Assembly: GCF_031501865.1 (NCBI RefSeq)
Contig: NZ_JARRCW010000001.1
Coordinates: forward strand, 2,067,001 to 2,131,000
Length of the DNA: 64,000 bases
Source: Pseudovibrio sp. M1P-2-3
Lineage (GTDB): Bacteria > Pseudomonadota > Alphaproteobacteria > Rhizobiales > Stappiaceae
Reading direction: 5' to 3'
A model generated the notes under the pieces. It was not told where the DNA came from. It saw only the letters and a list, made by a program, of their open reading frames with translations, and searched no databases. The position numbers were made by a program, and so were the translations under genes. This document shows, one piece after another, positions 50,401-54,694 of this stretch. Each line of letters begins with the position of its first letter. Position 1 is the first letter of the stretch.

Positions 50401-50429
50401 TCGGTTTTACTTGATGTTGTCATCGTCAT
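29493..50429 (-). CDS. Giant repeat-rich RTX adhesin, type I secretion type (6,978 residues)
   Basis: Open over 20.9 kb. Residues 1-~190 have no signal peptide and read like the N-terminal, retention-type part of large type I-secreted adhesins (KDLLLRQPDGTVLIIKN). Residues ~190-6,750 are many Ig/cadherin/VCBS-like beta modules marked by D-x-D-x-SE (VTDLDNSE, ITDQDLSE, DLDGSE), probably Ca2+ sites, each followed by GVPEG- or RLPDGTT-type strands. Two ~150-residue insertions begin NLIVNGSFE (about 3,440-3,590 and 4,382-4,533) and look like galactose-binding/DUF642-type carbohydrate-binding folds. Residues ~6,848-6,890 hold RTX nonapeptides (GGLGMDTLS, GGLGIDTLL, GGLGADTFV). The last ~90 residues (FDQGDKIDLSGLF...) match a type I secretion C-terminal domain. 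AGAAGA precedes two close ATGs (50429 and 50423). Export and surface attachment are inferred; no type I transporter or LapD/LapG-like gene is in the window. Confidence 0.9.
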   Translation of the reverse strand: MTMTTSSKTDDSNLSENNGKQITFPSGNMYVLPIEEAVEIVPVEGKVTFPQTAFVGDAISLGKDLLLRQPDGTVLIIKNATQADYEYSIGDQPLNFVTISEDTKENLSPDNTVSSIQTKDEPEQQSSGGTFSPIEIQISPAFPISPLLDPTELEFPVNTIEPLEDSLNDEESPFNYTLPSITIGQTQNYIFAEDADGPGKSGITLDIGSSITSIENASSVQINFAGLPVGSTVNTGELNESVWIGRPEEAQFLILKLPADHAAPLSISLIATGQGGTAQQDSTISITPQHDIVIEAQSLIGTETDAPLSLSPSSFITVYQNDGDGSEAIESITFTLNNMPEGANASHGTFEEGTFTFTGTQEQFDALVLTLPTDFSTQNPEKVLNGTVSAISNEGTSQAVPVRLQVAYEGDLDVGVTHAVDSSGEIATIALNETGNGPAPLEVRLEDYFTAQVTDLDNSESLETIAFTLSGVPEGTLFSTDGGESYSEASIVNGTLTYSGAASSLSSLILRLPQDFATTNDITGTFTAQSDEGGTDTQSFQIVVTPEADVSLSAADVSGIEDQSGSGATVDLQISAAITDQDLSEGTGDTPNTVTLTFDRLPDGTTANGGTLDVDARTWTGSAHEASSLTLSFPADFSTQSSAPGGVEGPITYTATLASSEGATSAQGSITLDASGDVQVGFTPEVVVDGQTNLIELSETDAVLDVALDQYLTAQVSDVDLSEALTTIELRLDGVPEGAQLSDDNGETFTAATQSGSTYTLTYSGAASTLSSLILRLPQDFATTNDITGTFTAQSDEGGTDTQSFQIVVTPEADVSLSAADVSGIEDQSGSGATVDLQISAAITDQDLSEGTGDTPNTVTLTFDRLPDGTTANGGTLDVDARTWTGSAHEASSLTLSFPADFSTQSSALGGVEGPITYTATLASSEGATTAQGSITLDASGDVQVGFTPEVVVDGQTNLIELSETDAVLDVALDQYLTAQVSDVDLSEALTTIELRLDGVPEGAQLSDDNGETFTAATQSGSTYTLTYSGAASTLSSLILRLPQDFATTNDITGTFTAQSDEGGTDTQSFQIVVTPETDVSLSAADVSGIEDQSGSGATVDLQISAAITDQDLSEGTGDTPNTVTLTFDRLPDGTTANGGTLDVDARTWTGSAHEASSLTLSFPADFSTQSSAPGGVEGPITYTATLASSEGATTAQGSITLDASGDVQVGFTPEVVVDGQTNLIELSETDAVLDVALDQYLTAQVSDVDLSEALTTIELRLDGVPEGAQLSDDNGETFTAATQSGSTYTLTYSGAASTLSSLILRLPQDFATTNDITGTFTAQSDEGGTDTQSFQIVVTPEADVSLSAADVSGIEDQSGSGATVDLQISAAITDQDLSEGTGDTPNTVTLTFDRLPDGTTANGGTLDVDARTWTGSAHEASSLTLSFPADFSTQSSAPGGVEGPITYTATLASSEGATSAQGSITLDASGDVQVGFTPEVVVDGQTNLIELSETDAVLDVALDQYLTAQVSDVDLSEALTTIELRLDGVPEGAQLSDDNGETFTTATQSGSTYTLTYSGAASSLSSLILRLPQDFATTNDITGTFTAQSDEGGTDTQSFQIVVTPEADVSLSAADVSGIEDQSGSGATVDLQISAAITDQDLSEGTGDTPNTVTLTFDRLPDGTTANGGTLDVDARTWTGSAHEASSLTLSFPADFSTQSSAPGGVEGPITYTATLASSEGATTAQGSITLDASGDVQVGFTPEVVVDGQTNLIELSETDAVLDVALDQYLTAQVSDVDLSEALTTIELRLDGVPEGAQLSDDNGETFTAATQSGSTYTLTYSGAASTLSSLILRLPQDFATTNDITGTFTAQSDEGGTDTQSFQIVVTPEADVSLSAADVSGIEDQSGSGATVDLQISAAITDQDLSEGTGDTPNTVTLTFDRLPDGTTANGGTLDVDARTWTGSAHEASSLTLSFPADFSTQSSAPGGVEGPITYTATLASSEGATTAQGSITLDASGDVQVGFTPEVVVDGQTNLIELSETDAVLDVALDQYLTAQVSDVDLSEALTTIELRLDGVPEGAQLSDDNGETFTAATQSGSTYTLTYSGAASSLSSLILRLPQDFATTNDITGTFTAQSDEGGTDTQSFQIVVTPEADVSLSAADVSGIEDQSGSGATVDLQISAAITDQDLSEGTGDTPNTVTLTFDRLPDGTTANGGTLDVDARTWTGSAHEASSLTLSFPADFSTQSSAPGGVEGPITYTATLASSEGATTAQGSITLDASGDVQVGFTPEVVVDGQTNLIELSETDAVLDVALDQYLTAQVSDVDLSEALTTIELRLDGVPEGAQLSDDNGETFTAATQSGSTYTLTYSGAASSLSSLILRLPQDFATTNDITGTFTAQSDEGGTDTQSFQIVVTPEADVSLSAADVSGIEDQSGSGATVDLQISAAITDQDLSEGTGDTPNTVTLTFDRLPDGTTANGGTLDVDARTWTGSAHEASSLTLSFPADFSTQSSAPGGVEGPITYTATLASSEGATTAQGSITLDASGDVQVGFTPEVVVDGQTNLIELSETDAVLDVALDQYLTAQVSDVDLSEALTTIELRLDGVPEGAQLSDDNGETFTTATQSGSTYTLTYSGAASSLSSLILRLPQDFATTNDITGTFTAQSDEGGTDTQSFQIVVTPEADVSLSAADVSGIEDQDDSKAGGATVDLQISAAITDQDLSEGTGDTPNTVTLTFDRLPDGTTANGGTLDVDARTWTGSTHEASSLTLSFPADFSTQSSAPGGVEGPITYTATLASSEGATTAQGSITLDASGDVQVGFTPEVVVDGQTNLIELSETDAVLDVALDQYLTAQVSDVDLSEALTTIELRLDGVPEGAQLSDDNGETFTTATQSGSTYTLTYSGAASSLSSLILRLPQDFATTNDITGTFTAQSDEGGTDTQSFQIVVTPEADVSLSAADVSGIEDQDDSKAGGATVDLQISAAITDQDLSEGTGDTPNTVTLTFDRLPDGTTANGGTLDVDARTWTGSTHEASSLALRFPMDFSTESSKEGRVEGPITYTATITSSEGSLSDNGKITIEPSVDIFEFAGNYILGSETDSPVVIHFSEYARHFVVDRDGSEVMESFTITLGNVPPGATASSGSIDANGLFSWTGTPAEVTSLTLTLPADYSTTNPQTILGGTITATSNEGTSPANAYTLRLHATGDVEVGVTDVVDSSGEIATIALDETGSGRAPLEIRLEDYFTAQATDLDGSESLETIAFTLSGVPEGTLFSTDGGEIYSEAGIVNGTLTYSGAASTLAELVVALPADYSTTNPSGNLNGTFSATSDESGSDQIPFVITVQHEQDLILTAADVSGIEDQDDSNEGGATIDLQLSAAITDLDLSEGTGDTLNTVTLTFDRLPDGTTANGGTLDVDARTWTGSAHEASSLTLSFPQDYATQGFVSEDGPNLIVNGSFENPDVPAGDRTQFIQDGSVPGWSAGVINIHDHTFRQPGSQGDQYLGLESDGGFASIVTQEISTELGVQYTLKFDVSTRGDGIDELAIIWDNKKLDPIEIEGSEWQSVEFTVTGTGEVVPLSFVVLQDGSPNTETAFVDNVQLYQSVLVEVSGPISYTATLQSPEGTVTDSGSIRIDPIQDLSLTATDVSGVEDQSGSGAIVDLQLSAIITDQDLSEGAGDTPDTVTLTFDRVPGGTTANVGTLDVETLTWTGSTNEASALALTFRPDFATQSSTHGVVEGPITYTATLASVEGAITAQGSITLDVSGDVLVGFTPEVISEGQTNLIELSETDAVLNVRLAQYLTAESTDRDGSEDLTTIDLNFDNLPEGAELSADNGVTFTPATQSGSTYVLSYSGPATGLGSLILRLPQDFATTNDITGTFTAQSDEGGTDTQSFQIVVSPEADVSLTAAAVSGIEDQDDSKEMGTTVDLQISAAITDQDLSEGTGDTPNTVTLTFDRLPDGTTANGGTLDVDALTWTGSANEASSLALRFPMDFSTESSKEGRVEGPITYQATITSPEGTLSESGSITIEPSVDIFEFAGNYTLGSETDSPVVIHFSEYARHFVVDRDGSEVMESFTITLGNVPPGAIASSGSIDVNGLFSWTGTPAEVASLTLTLPADYSTTNPQTTLGGTITATSNEGTSTANAYTLRLHATGDVEVGVTDVVDSSGNIATIALSETDSGRAPLEIRLEDYFTAQATDLDGSESLETIAFTLSGVPEGTLFSTDGGEIYSEAGIVNGTLSYSGAASTLADLVIALPGDYSTSNPASNITGTFSATSDEGGSDQIPFAITVQHEQDLILTAADVSGVEDQDDSKEGGATVDLQISAAITDQDLSEGTGDTPNTVTLTFDRLPDGTTANGGTLDVDALTWTGSAKEASSLALTFPQDYSTQTPYDVQGANLIVNGSFETPDIAEGSIQQFSGSIEGWNGTTINIHDTALGIDAIEGQQYLEVEEGSGKAQGIYQEITTEDGVDYTLSFYATAHGRTSDSMSVLWNGKEITALRLGGNEWAPYEFKVTGTGGVDTLEFATLSQGGEQGALIDDVQLYATTQQPGEPISYTASLTSSEGSTTAAGSVEVIASPDLSLTAGDVNTAEDAYGSGTSFALDIAATIFDSDGSEGDSATPDTVTVDFSSLPAGTTANVGQLDLVANQWIGSAFEARQVLFSLPADYSTGEGNLSATITLTSPEGSVSTVQTITVAPQHDITINAQAIMVTETDAPLPITLSDYVTVSQSDSDGSEEILNIRVVLNNVPLETEVSAGQVIGGPGHSYFVFNGTPEEFNELTLTFPADYSTQNPQTALSGIIGATSNEGTSETTPISIDIATESDVSLTASNVVATEDLDGNVESGTTVDLNLSAAITDVDESEGTDDTPETVTITFNRLPDGTTANTGTLDIANLSWKGSANDASSLALTFPEDFSTTSSAPGIVNAPISYTATITSPEGTTSETATITVQASADVDIKAFDKFLIEDTVVIPVFISELTVTDTDQSETLIEPIEVHFTGLPSTLTFNSGSFDSQTSIWTGTVDEAQSLLITEVSPHFSGIIGAEVLAKTNEGETTSTFKVSVLPIAEPNLTMSVFAYDAQGTAQIVKEDTAFTVNLQAYTPDTDGSESLKELVISNLPDGWVQLSSGSTVDMSSFINGASDIQSALYDSASGELTITFNSDLTSWDGSLRLTPASNSDLDISSLTGGELTARVSSIDTATNLNSNIETSDQVVVDIDVDAVVDAPIISISNRNVTEDLDSVGSTRLKINNIELRDTDGSESYDSIHISISLEETASTSISLSEDVNLFSTVNANFGTITRTFGDDNNLSYTITQPSDVTNAQFENFVEKLKVSYPENFSGKLGVTSHFIVEETETPTTYLGDHEYDTSDNTSIQTFNTTINVRPKAEADLTVTLIPSEEGFSETPLQDVYDSVSVQPGDAIPTVEIFEDTSISLRIQGSTPDLDGSEGISYIYVNNVPSQWLEQEHGEVDPAIFGDDSIKIDVVSYNENTGQLEIKLVDGVTDFDGTLVLTPIEHDDRDADGADALPSQTTEGFFGDISVEMKVIDARDSDGGTTNTKTVSTTLNIDVAAVEDIVQLDAPSPIAEAVVDASGGWADIPLNPVTPDLDGSEEVHSVIVSGIPAGLIAFYHDAQGEAIPAKLVSIDQTTGMTTWNLEDGQWSSLSLYGVPEHFSGVISANEVTGELIRSEDGSSTIQALVISSEANNTAAGQTDTGTLLIEITPSIDGGSPNQTFNILEDVPVNLGLDGNLIDISDGSTEQLTGDVILLIDPNMYRAPHFYLGDPEGTGTEIVPNNSGNLIIDSSDIGNLYIVSAQDSNDDFIIDIKYSVNEVTDPSIPAKTESGRLLFNVKGVADTPSLSVPAGGVSEAYTGDDSGAFLLDTAIGGVAGNATRLGGAMQEIMPDGINFDGSENLYFIITGDSLADVNTGGGLVTGTPSVSFLNGTDTGGGAVIVSAADIGDLEFIPVNIAGQTDYQFTLTAVVVEDDESISVGTPLADFSQLDGVAIAAADFYVSVADAGGGGGGGDNCDIADLPVPPDVTISAITGIEDQEAQFTISLNNYGGDFANIPDGGSVQFTGIPVGSTLRAEPADAVSYNPVTGTYFVNFDQVDNATQFFVQFPEHVSSSTSAYDGLSGISTTALSIDAHCGFSNSVEKVTTVYVEPVADAPSVTVHSDGGLEDEAIFFQASIGLVDPGETLGASFEVVVDASQGVMVDATNGIPLVPVSSVGGMLTYNISGTGAELALIPTAHVHGEIPVTINATSMEENGDTATTTTVLNLSVEAVADAGVITFDPALQTAIDVNDELPLITALEDTPAVIKDVVSVTTPDQDGSEVHTITLSGVPDYLSINVGSDNGLDGNGLRSYTMTKEEYQNLTIHLTEENARTPDSLNQDLPDQVRLELTVNSLEISNSDTNTASADFLFKVLPDADIPLVTVNSATTIEDTPVDLDISGSVTDPHENIVEYIIRDIPEGAQILISGNLVATGPSQATIAAHHINQVSFQPAPDSSATVSLQVISVSSEPDVSDQSSDSAREESLPQLLEISVVPAPDIELSVLAENQAQTGGLLSLPIDISAAITDSNGPEMETLDEVTISFTGLPHGTAFNIGNLNAEGDALTIARSAFASEAAFITALTTLTAMLPGVFYGDISAQASAISSEGSSDPFSFSFAVNGQPVEQEALFIDRPGDSIITISEAEILASYSDPDGNNLHIENFVVISPEVIVTQVPNEASWTVQIADGFEGNLIMNYDVVDDGVVPASFSATGTLYVDNEDSINIIQMTDTGNDLAHANVLGDVSGTKSSYDVAVGTEDNDAVIVDPIRNYDEIEAFNLLGGDDILDLNLATSGYSADLGSGDDQGIGSAFSDQISGGLGMDTLSGRAGADVLDGGLGIDTLLGGLGADTFVLSHLDAEDLLLDYNFDQGDKIDLSGLFDVSGDVSDYVRFDPNAAQLSVDVDGAAGGENFMVTATIGTSATNLLLNVDDGENQSTVII
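29757..29885 (-). other. RTX (hemolysin-type calcium-binding) nonapeptide block
   Basis: Part of the giant adhesin, residues ~6,848-6,890. About four to five G-G-x-G-x-D-x-L-x type repeats (SDQISGGLGMDTLSGRAGAD and following). Such repeats bind Ca2+ outside the cell and help folding after type I export. The block is very short relative to the protein. Confidence 0.85.
36800..42500 (-). repeat. Higher-order duplication, period 2,847 bp (949 residues), inside the adhesin gene
   Basis: Matching positions recur at exact 2,847-bp offset (for example 37548/40395 and 38143/40990). Each unit carries a NLIVNGSFE domain, a QDDSKEGG-like linker region and the EPSVDIFEFAGNY segment. Boundaries are approximate. 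The two units are similar but clearly diverged, so this event is older than the 795-bp array. Confidence 0.75.
41400..48960 (-). repeat. Tandem array of ~795-bp near-identical repeats in the adhesin gene
   Basis: About nine and a third copies. The same site recurs at 42106, 42910, 43705, 44500, 45295, 46090, 46885, 47680 and 48475: one spacing of 804, then seven of 795 bp. Copies at the 3' (C-terminal) side are 804 bp because SGIEDQSGSG is replaced by SGIEDQDDSKAGG, three residues longer. Differences between units are a handful of substitutions (A/S, S/T, G/E). Each 265-residue unit contains two beta modules, one with ITDQDLSEGTGDT, one with VSDVDLSEALTT. Confidence 0.92.
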
Positions 50430-50757
50430 TTTCTTCTTTTTGGTTAGTTATAATGACGCCCTATGTATTACTATAATGAAATAAAATTCAAAAAAATGCA
50501 ATTGCGCACTGTTTACCTAATGCTATATAGATAACAATAATAATCTACTTAATGTAACAAATATGTGATATAATTTTACTTCTAGTTTTAGTTATAATTA
50601 ACATGACAATTAGAGTATTTACGTAATATAAACTATAACTAAAATCTCGCAACCGAGTCCGAGACCAAATGTGGGAGATCTTTGCTGTGCTACTCTTCGT
50701 CTTTAGACTTTGATGTCTGAAAAAGGAAAGTCTTAGAGTCTGTTCAAAAATAAGCTC
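50430..50757 (-). promoter_or_regulatory. AT-rich upstream region of the giant adhesin gene
   Basis: 328 bp without a credible gene, strongly AT-rich between about 50450 and 50640, in contrast to flanking DNA. It must contain the adhesin promoter and leader. I could not fix -35/-10 boxes or a binding site. AAAGAAGAAA before the start codon is the likely ribosome-binding site. The IS5-like fragment begins near its right end. Confidence 0.5.
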
Positions 50758-50814
50758 TTGAATAAACGCCGGTATTCGAGTTTTTCTTGTTCTGCGAAAA
50801 ACTTGGAGGCACAA

Positions 50815-51106
50815 ATGGTATGGACGCCGTTCACTCGGAAACTTCATTGTCGCAAAGGGCTGCGATATGCAAGCGACTTGACAGATAAAGAGTGGTTTTT
50901 AGTTGAGCCTCATATGCCAAAGCAGCCTAAACGCGGTCGGCGACGCAGCACCGACCTACGGGCGGTCATTAATACCCTGTTCTATCTTTTACAAACGGGC
51001 TGCCAATGGGCCTTCTTGCCGAAGGACTTTCCCCCAAACAGTACAGTGCATTACTATTTTAAGCGATTTAGCCAAGAAGGGACTTTAGAGCGAATACATG
51101 AAGCAC
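50815..51106 (+). pseudogene. IS5-family (DUF4096-type) transposase, N-terminal fragment
   Basis: ATG at 50815 (M-V-W-T-P-F-T-R) after TTGGAGG. Motifs: YASDLTDKEWFLVEPHMP, RRRSTDLRAVINTLFYLLQ, GCQWAFLPKDFPP and HYYFKRFSQEGTLERIHEAL. About 97 residues remain before the IS3-C left end; the catalytic domain is lost and no downstream half follows the IS3-C element. Confidence 0.85.
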
Positions 51107-51163
51107 TGGAGTGGATCAGAAAAAGTGGAGAAACTTCTGTTAGGCTTGTGACAGGAGGACTTT

Positions 51164-51445
51164 ATGGGACAGGCATATTACACAGAAGACTTTAAACGTG
51201 AAGCGGTGCGTTTGGTCGAAGTAAGCGGTAGGACAATTCCTGAAATTGCGGCTGATCTGGGCGTGAGCCGCTCTACTTTGAACCGTTGGAACAAGGACTT
51301 TCGAGAGCAGAATTTACTTTCCGGGCCAGATGAGGGTACAGACAAGGAGTTAGCCCGTCTGCGCAAGGAAATTAAGCTCTTGCGAGAAGAAAGAGAACTC
51401 TTAAAAAAGGCAGCTGCGTTCTTCGCCAAGGAGACAAGTCTTTGA
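51164..51445 (+). CDS. IS3-family orfA (IS3-C)
   Basis: 93 residues: YYTEDFKREAVRLVEVSG, helix-turn-helix PEIAADLGVSRSTLNRW and a coiled coil LARLRKEIKLLREERELLKK. AGGAGG lies upstream of the ATG. It overlaps orfB by 4 bp. Confidence 0.9.
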   Translation: MGQAYYTEDFKREAVRLVEVSGRTIPEIAADLGVSRSTLNRWNKDFREQNLLSGPDEGTDKELARLRKEIKLLREERELLKKAAAFFAKETSL

Positions 51446-52329
51446 AGTTTCAGTTCATTGATGCGGAAAGCGCCTATTATCCGATCACCCGGCTCAGTGC
51501 CTTTATGAATGTCAGTAGCAGCGGCTATTATGCATGGAAAAAACGGCCTGCATCCGCCAGACAACGAGAAGACATGGTTCTCCTTGCCCATATCAAGGAC
51601 AAGTTTGCAGCTTCAAGAAAAACGTATGGTACACGACGTATTGCCGTCGAGCTTGCCGCGGTTGGCATGACTGTCGGTAGGCATCGTATTGCCCGCCTGA
51701 TGCGTAACAACTCGTTGATCGTAGAGAGGAGAAAGAAATTCAAGAGAACTACAGACAGCCATCATAGCAAACCAGTAGTATCCAACTTGTTGAAGCAGGA
51801 CTTTACCTGCACTAGCCCCAACCAGAAAAGGGGATCAGATATCAGTTACGTTTAGACTTCTGAAGGCTGGTTGTACCTGGCAATTGTCGTAGATCTATTT
51901 TCAAGGCGTATCATTGGGTAGGCAACCAGCAGCCATATGAAGACCAATCTGGTGACAACGGCATTAAAACGAGCTTTGGCGACACGACCTTCGTACAACC
52001 GTCTCATTCATCACAGCGACAAGGGTAGTCAGTACTGCGCTGATGCTTATCAGCGGCTCTTAATGAGGTACAGTATCACTTCGTCACTGAGCGGAAAGGG
52101 GAATTGTTTTGACAATGCCATGGTGGAAACGGTGTTCAAGACCATCAAAGCTGAAATGTTGTGGCGAACTGCCTTTCAAACACGACAGGAAGCTGGAAAG
52201 GCTCTTGGCGTTTACATTGAGGGCTTTTACAATCCAATTCGAAGACATTCGGCGTTAGGATATCAATCGCCAATTGTATTCGAGAGACAGCAAATAGATA
52301 TTGAGACGAAGGCTCTCCACATTTCTTAA
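51442..52329 (+). pseudogene. IS3-family orfB transposase with two amber codons (IS3-C)
   Basis: The frame is continuous from TTG at 51442 to 52329 except for TAG at 51853-51855 and 51919-51921. Both fall where relatives have Trp: SYV-stop-TSEGWLYLA (usually YVWT) and RRIIG-stop-ATSSHM (usually GWA), each explained by TGG to TAG. The rve core is otherwise intact: Asp in VVDLFSRR context, IHHSDKGSQY, and NAMVETVFKTIKAEM (Glu). One-step inactivation has occurred twice, unless amber is read through. Confidence 0.85.
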
Positions 52330-52392
52330 GCCAGTCCAGTCACCCGAATGCTTAAGCTCATGAACAGTAGTATTAATCGGAGACAAAGCGTG

Positions 52393-53382
52393 ATGGTTGA
52401 GTTAAGAAATACTACCAAAGGTCTTGTGGATCATAGACGTATTGTCAGTGGAATGCGGTTTATGGAAAGTGCAGAACCCACCATGACTGTAGAGGCAAGT
52501 CAGCTAAGCCCTGAAGAATTTCAATGGTACGTGAATGGTAACCGTCCTTTGATAATAAAGGGGGCAGCCTCACACTGGCCAGCACTGAGGCAGTGGCCCC
52601 AAGACACCTACCTGATTGAGCGCACAAAAGGGCAAACAGTCAATATATGTCCCCATATAAACTATATGACAAAAGAACGAAATGATGTTGAACGGCACAA
52701 AGTAACATTTCAGAAGGCTTGGGAAACCCTGCATCAGACTTCAGAACAGCCAGCAGCAGTTCTATGGCCGATATCAAACATAAAGATTTTACCAGCACCT
52801 GCCCATGTCTATGAGAATTTAAAAGAAGATATTCGGGATTTTCAATTCCTACCTAACCCCCCCTCTCCATACCTTTATCCTAGGCTACGTGGTTTCATTT
52901 ATAGAAATGCAGGAACTTGTTGGCATTACCACGAAACAGACTGCACACTGATGACACAAATAAAGGGGCGTAAAACAATTGGTATGTTACCCTCGGATAA
53001 AAAAACTTGGGACACAGTATTCGACCCGTTTATGAAAGACTTGTACTTTACTGATCTAAACTGCTTTGGTCCTCATACCCAAGATCTTAAACCTCAAATA
53101 GGTGTAGTTGAAACAGGGGATGCTGCTTTTTTGCCGCCGTTTTGGTGGCATGGTGTGGAGGCGATTGACGGGTTTGGCATAACAGTGCCCTACTGCTGGC
53201 GCCCTCCGCTTCATGTTGTTGGTAATCTAAATATACCAGCCAACTACAAGTTTCTAAAGTCAATCTTACTGGACCCTCGTCCGCTTAGTCTGATAAAATT
53301 GTTAATGGCAGCTGGAGTAGGTGCAAGTATAGCCAAGGCTATAGGTCTAATAGCCAAAAGAGATAAAAAGGGGGGCTTATAA
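52393..53382 (+). CDS. Cupin_8 / JmjC-like Fe(II)-2-oxoglutarate oxygenase
   Basis: About 329 residues from ATG at 52393 (M-V-E-L-R-N-T), GGAG 10 bp upstream; ATG at 52462 or the upstream in-frame codon at 52348 are alternatives. Family features: RPLIIKGAASHWPALRQWP near the start (the typical P-[VLI]-x-x-x-G entry of cupin_8 proteins), metal site TCWHYHETD, beta strand QIKGRKTIGMLPS, and the distal His in GDAAFLPPFWWHGVEAI. Such enzymes hydroxylate proteins or small molecules. It is isolated between two IS elements; its original upstream DNA is probably displaced by IS3-C. Its product could act on the NRPS peptide or on protein side chains, but the sequence does not say which. Codon composition is more AT-rich than the NRPS gene. 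Confidence 0.72.
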   Translation: MVELRNTTKGLVDHRRIVSGMRFMESAEPTMTVEASQLSPEEFQWYVNGNRPLIIKGAASHWPALRQWPQDTYLIERTKGQTVNICPHINYMTKERNDVERHKVTFQKAWETLHQTSEQPAAVLWPISNIKILPAPAHVYENLKEDIRDFQFLPNPPSPYLYPRLRGFIYRNAGTCWHYHETDCTLMTQIKGRKTIGMLPSDKKTWDTVFDPFMKDLYFTDLNCFGPHTQDLKPQIGVVETGDAAFLPPFWWHGVEAIDGFGITVPYCWRPPLHVVGNLNIPANYKFLKSILLDPRPLSLIKLLMAAGVGASIAKAIGLIAKRDKKGGL

Positions 53383-53519
53383 GTCATACCTATTCCTCTA
53401 TTAGGTTACCGTTTTTTTCTAGCATGAGGCTTTGAAACTGTTGGTTCTCTTAAACGGTCTTTTGTCCGGATAATCCCCCATTATTGGAGGAGTTTTGCAG
53501 TAGAACCATGCTGCCAGTC

Positions 53520-54299
53520 TTAGTTTTCTAGCGGGTGTGATGCCGCCGATGGCCATATTGGCCGCTTGTTGTTATATGTCCAGAGCCAGTTTGTGGCTTC
53601 TCTTTGAGCCTGTTCGATGGTCTCAAAGCAGTTTTGATCCAGCCACTCCTGCCTGACGGTTCTGTTATAGCGCTCGATATCGGCATTGGCATTTTGAGCC
53701 GGCTTTCCTAGCTGGATATGGCAGATCTGGATCCCTTGCGATTTATCCCATGACAACAGAGTTTCACTGATGTTATTCATGCCATTACCGACACGGATCA
53801 CAAGTGGTTTGCTCCGCCATTCAATTACCTGCTTCAACGCGCGCACCACCTTGAGCGTGGGGAGAGAAAAGTCAACTTCGATACACAACCCTTCCCGGTT
53901 GAAGTCATCCAGAATATTGAGGGTACGCAACCGTCTGGTGTCTTCCAGTTGGTCTGACATGAAATCCATCTACCACACCTGATTAAGACCGGAGGGTACC
54001 GTCAGCTTTTCAGGCTTTGCTCGTTTCAGGCGCTTGCGCGGTTTCAGCTCCAATTCCCAGTCTATGCAATAGACACGCTTATGGTTCCAGCTAAAACCTT
54101 TGAGGTTGCGTAGATATAAAAACCACAACCCAAAACCCCAGGTCCTATTGATTGTCGTTAAACGCACCAGCCAGTCAGCTATGACGGCATTCTCGTCGCA
54201 AAGGCGCCGTCTATAACGGTAGCAGCGCTCACTCACACCAAAGGTGCGGCACGCCAGAGCAATTGAAATTCCTTTTGTCTCAATAGCAAACACAGCCAT
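53520..54299 (-). pseudogene. IS3-family orfB with amber codon and altered active site (IS3-B copy 2)
   Basis: Begins [23 protein letters not shown] at 53970-53972 replaces the Ser of VWSMDF seen in copy 1 (VW-stop-MDF). The second catalytic Asp is also gone: [10 protein letters not shown] where copy 1 has [10 protein letters not shown]. The C-terminal part ([16 protein letters not shown], third acidic residue) is present, unlike in copy 1. Confidence 0.85.
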
Positions 54300-54353
54300 C
54301 TCCTTGCGCTGAGATGGCTTCTGGGATTTTTTGCCCGAGCCTCCTTCAAAAGC

Positions 54354-54602
54354 TCATTTTTGCAAAGACAGTTCGGCAGACATCTTTTTAAACCGGCGAA
54401 GTTCGTCTTGCGTAGACTTCATCTGCGAAATCATTGGAGTATCCAGACCACCGTATTTCGCCCGCCATTTATAAAAGCTCTGTGCGCTCACGCCATACTC
54501 GCGGCACAGCTGAGCAATCGGAACACCGCTTTCTCCTCGCTTCAATATGCCAATGATCTGTGCGTTACTGAAACGAGATTTCTTCATAAAATCAGTCCTC
54601 AA
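54354..54602 (-). CDS. IS3-family orfA (IS3-B copy 2)
   Basis: 82 residues: helix-turn-helix SRFSNAQIIGILKRGESG, CREYGVSAQSFYKWRAKYGG, and DELRRFKKMSAELSLQK. It stops early because of an extra base in a T5 run (about 54356-54360) compared with copy 1, whose frame continues NELLKEA. Probably also inactive. Confidence 0.75.
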   Translation of the reverse strand: MRTDFMKKSRFSNAQIIGILKRGESGVPIAQLCREYGVSAQSFYKWRAKYGGLDTPMISQMKSTQDELRRFKKMSAELSLQK

Positions 54603-54669
54603 TATGAGGCAATACTATCTCTACTTCTAAACTCGATCAATTTACGGGGGGATGACCTACTCTTTTCTA

Positions 54670-54694
54670 GACATTATCCATATAGAATAATGTC
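54670..54694 (+). promoter_or_regulatory. Perfect inverted repeat upstream of the NRPS gene (operator candidate)
   Basis: GACATTAT, nine-base spacer CCATATAGA, ATAATGTC: an 8-bp perfect dyad, ~190 bp before the NRPS start. This is the typical shape of a dimeric regulator site. The regulator is unknown. Confidence 0.55.

Larger units (their letters stand above)
51107..52338 (+). mobile_element. IS3-family element (IS3-C), decayed
   Basis: Left TGGAGTGGATCAGAAAAAGT and right (reverse complement) TGGACTGGCTTAAGAAATGT, both continuing GGAGA: a clear imperfect inverted repeat, ~1,232 bp apart. No clean target duplication is visible. It interrupts the IS5 fragment on the left and borders the cupin gene on the right. 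Confidence 0.85.
53471..54654 (-). mobile_element. IS3-family element (IS3-B copy 2), decayed; ends approximate
   Basis: Ends read TAATCCCCC (left) and, on the minus strand, TCATCCCCCCGTAAATT (right). It is related to but diverged from the 15-kb copy. It lies between the cupin gene and the NRPS upstream region. Confidence 0.7.
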
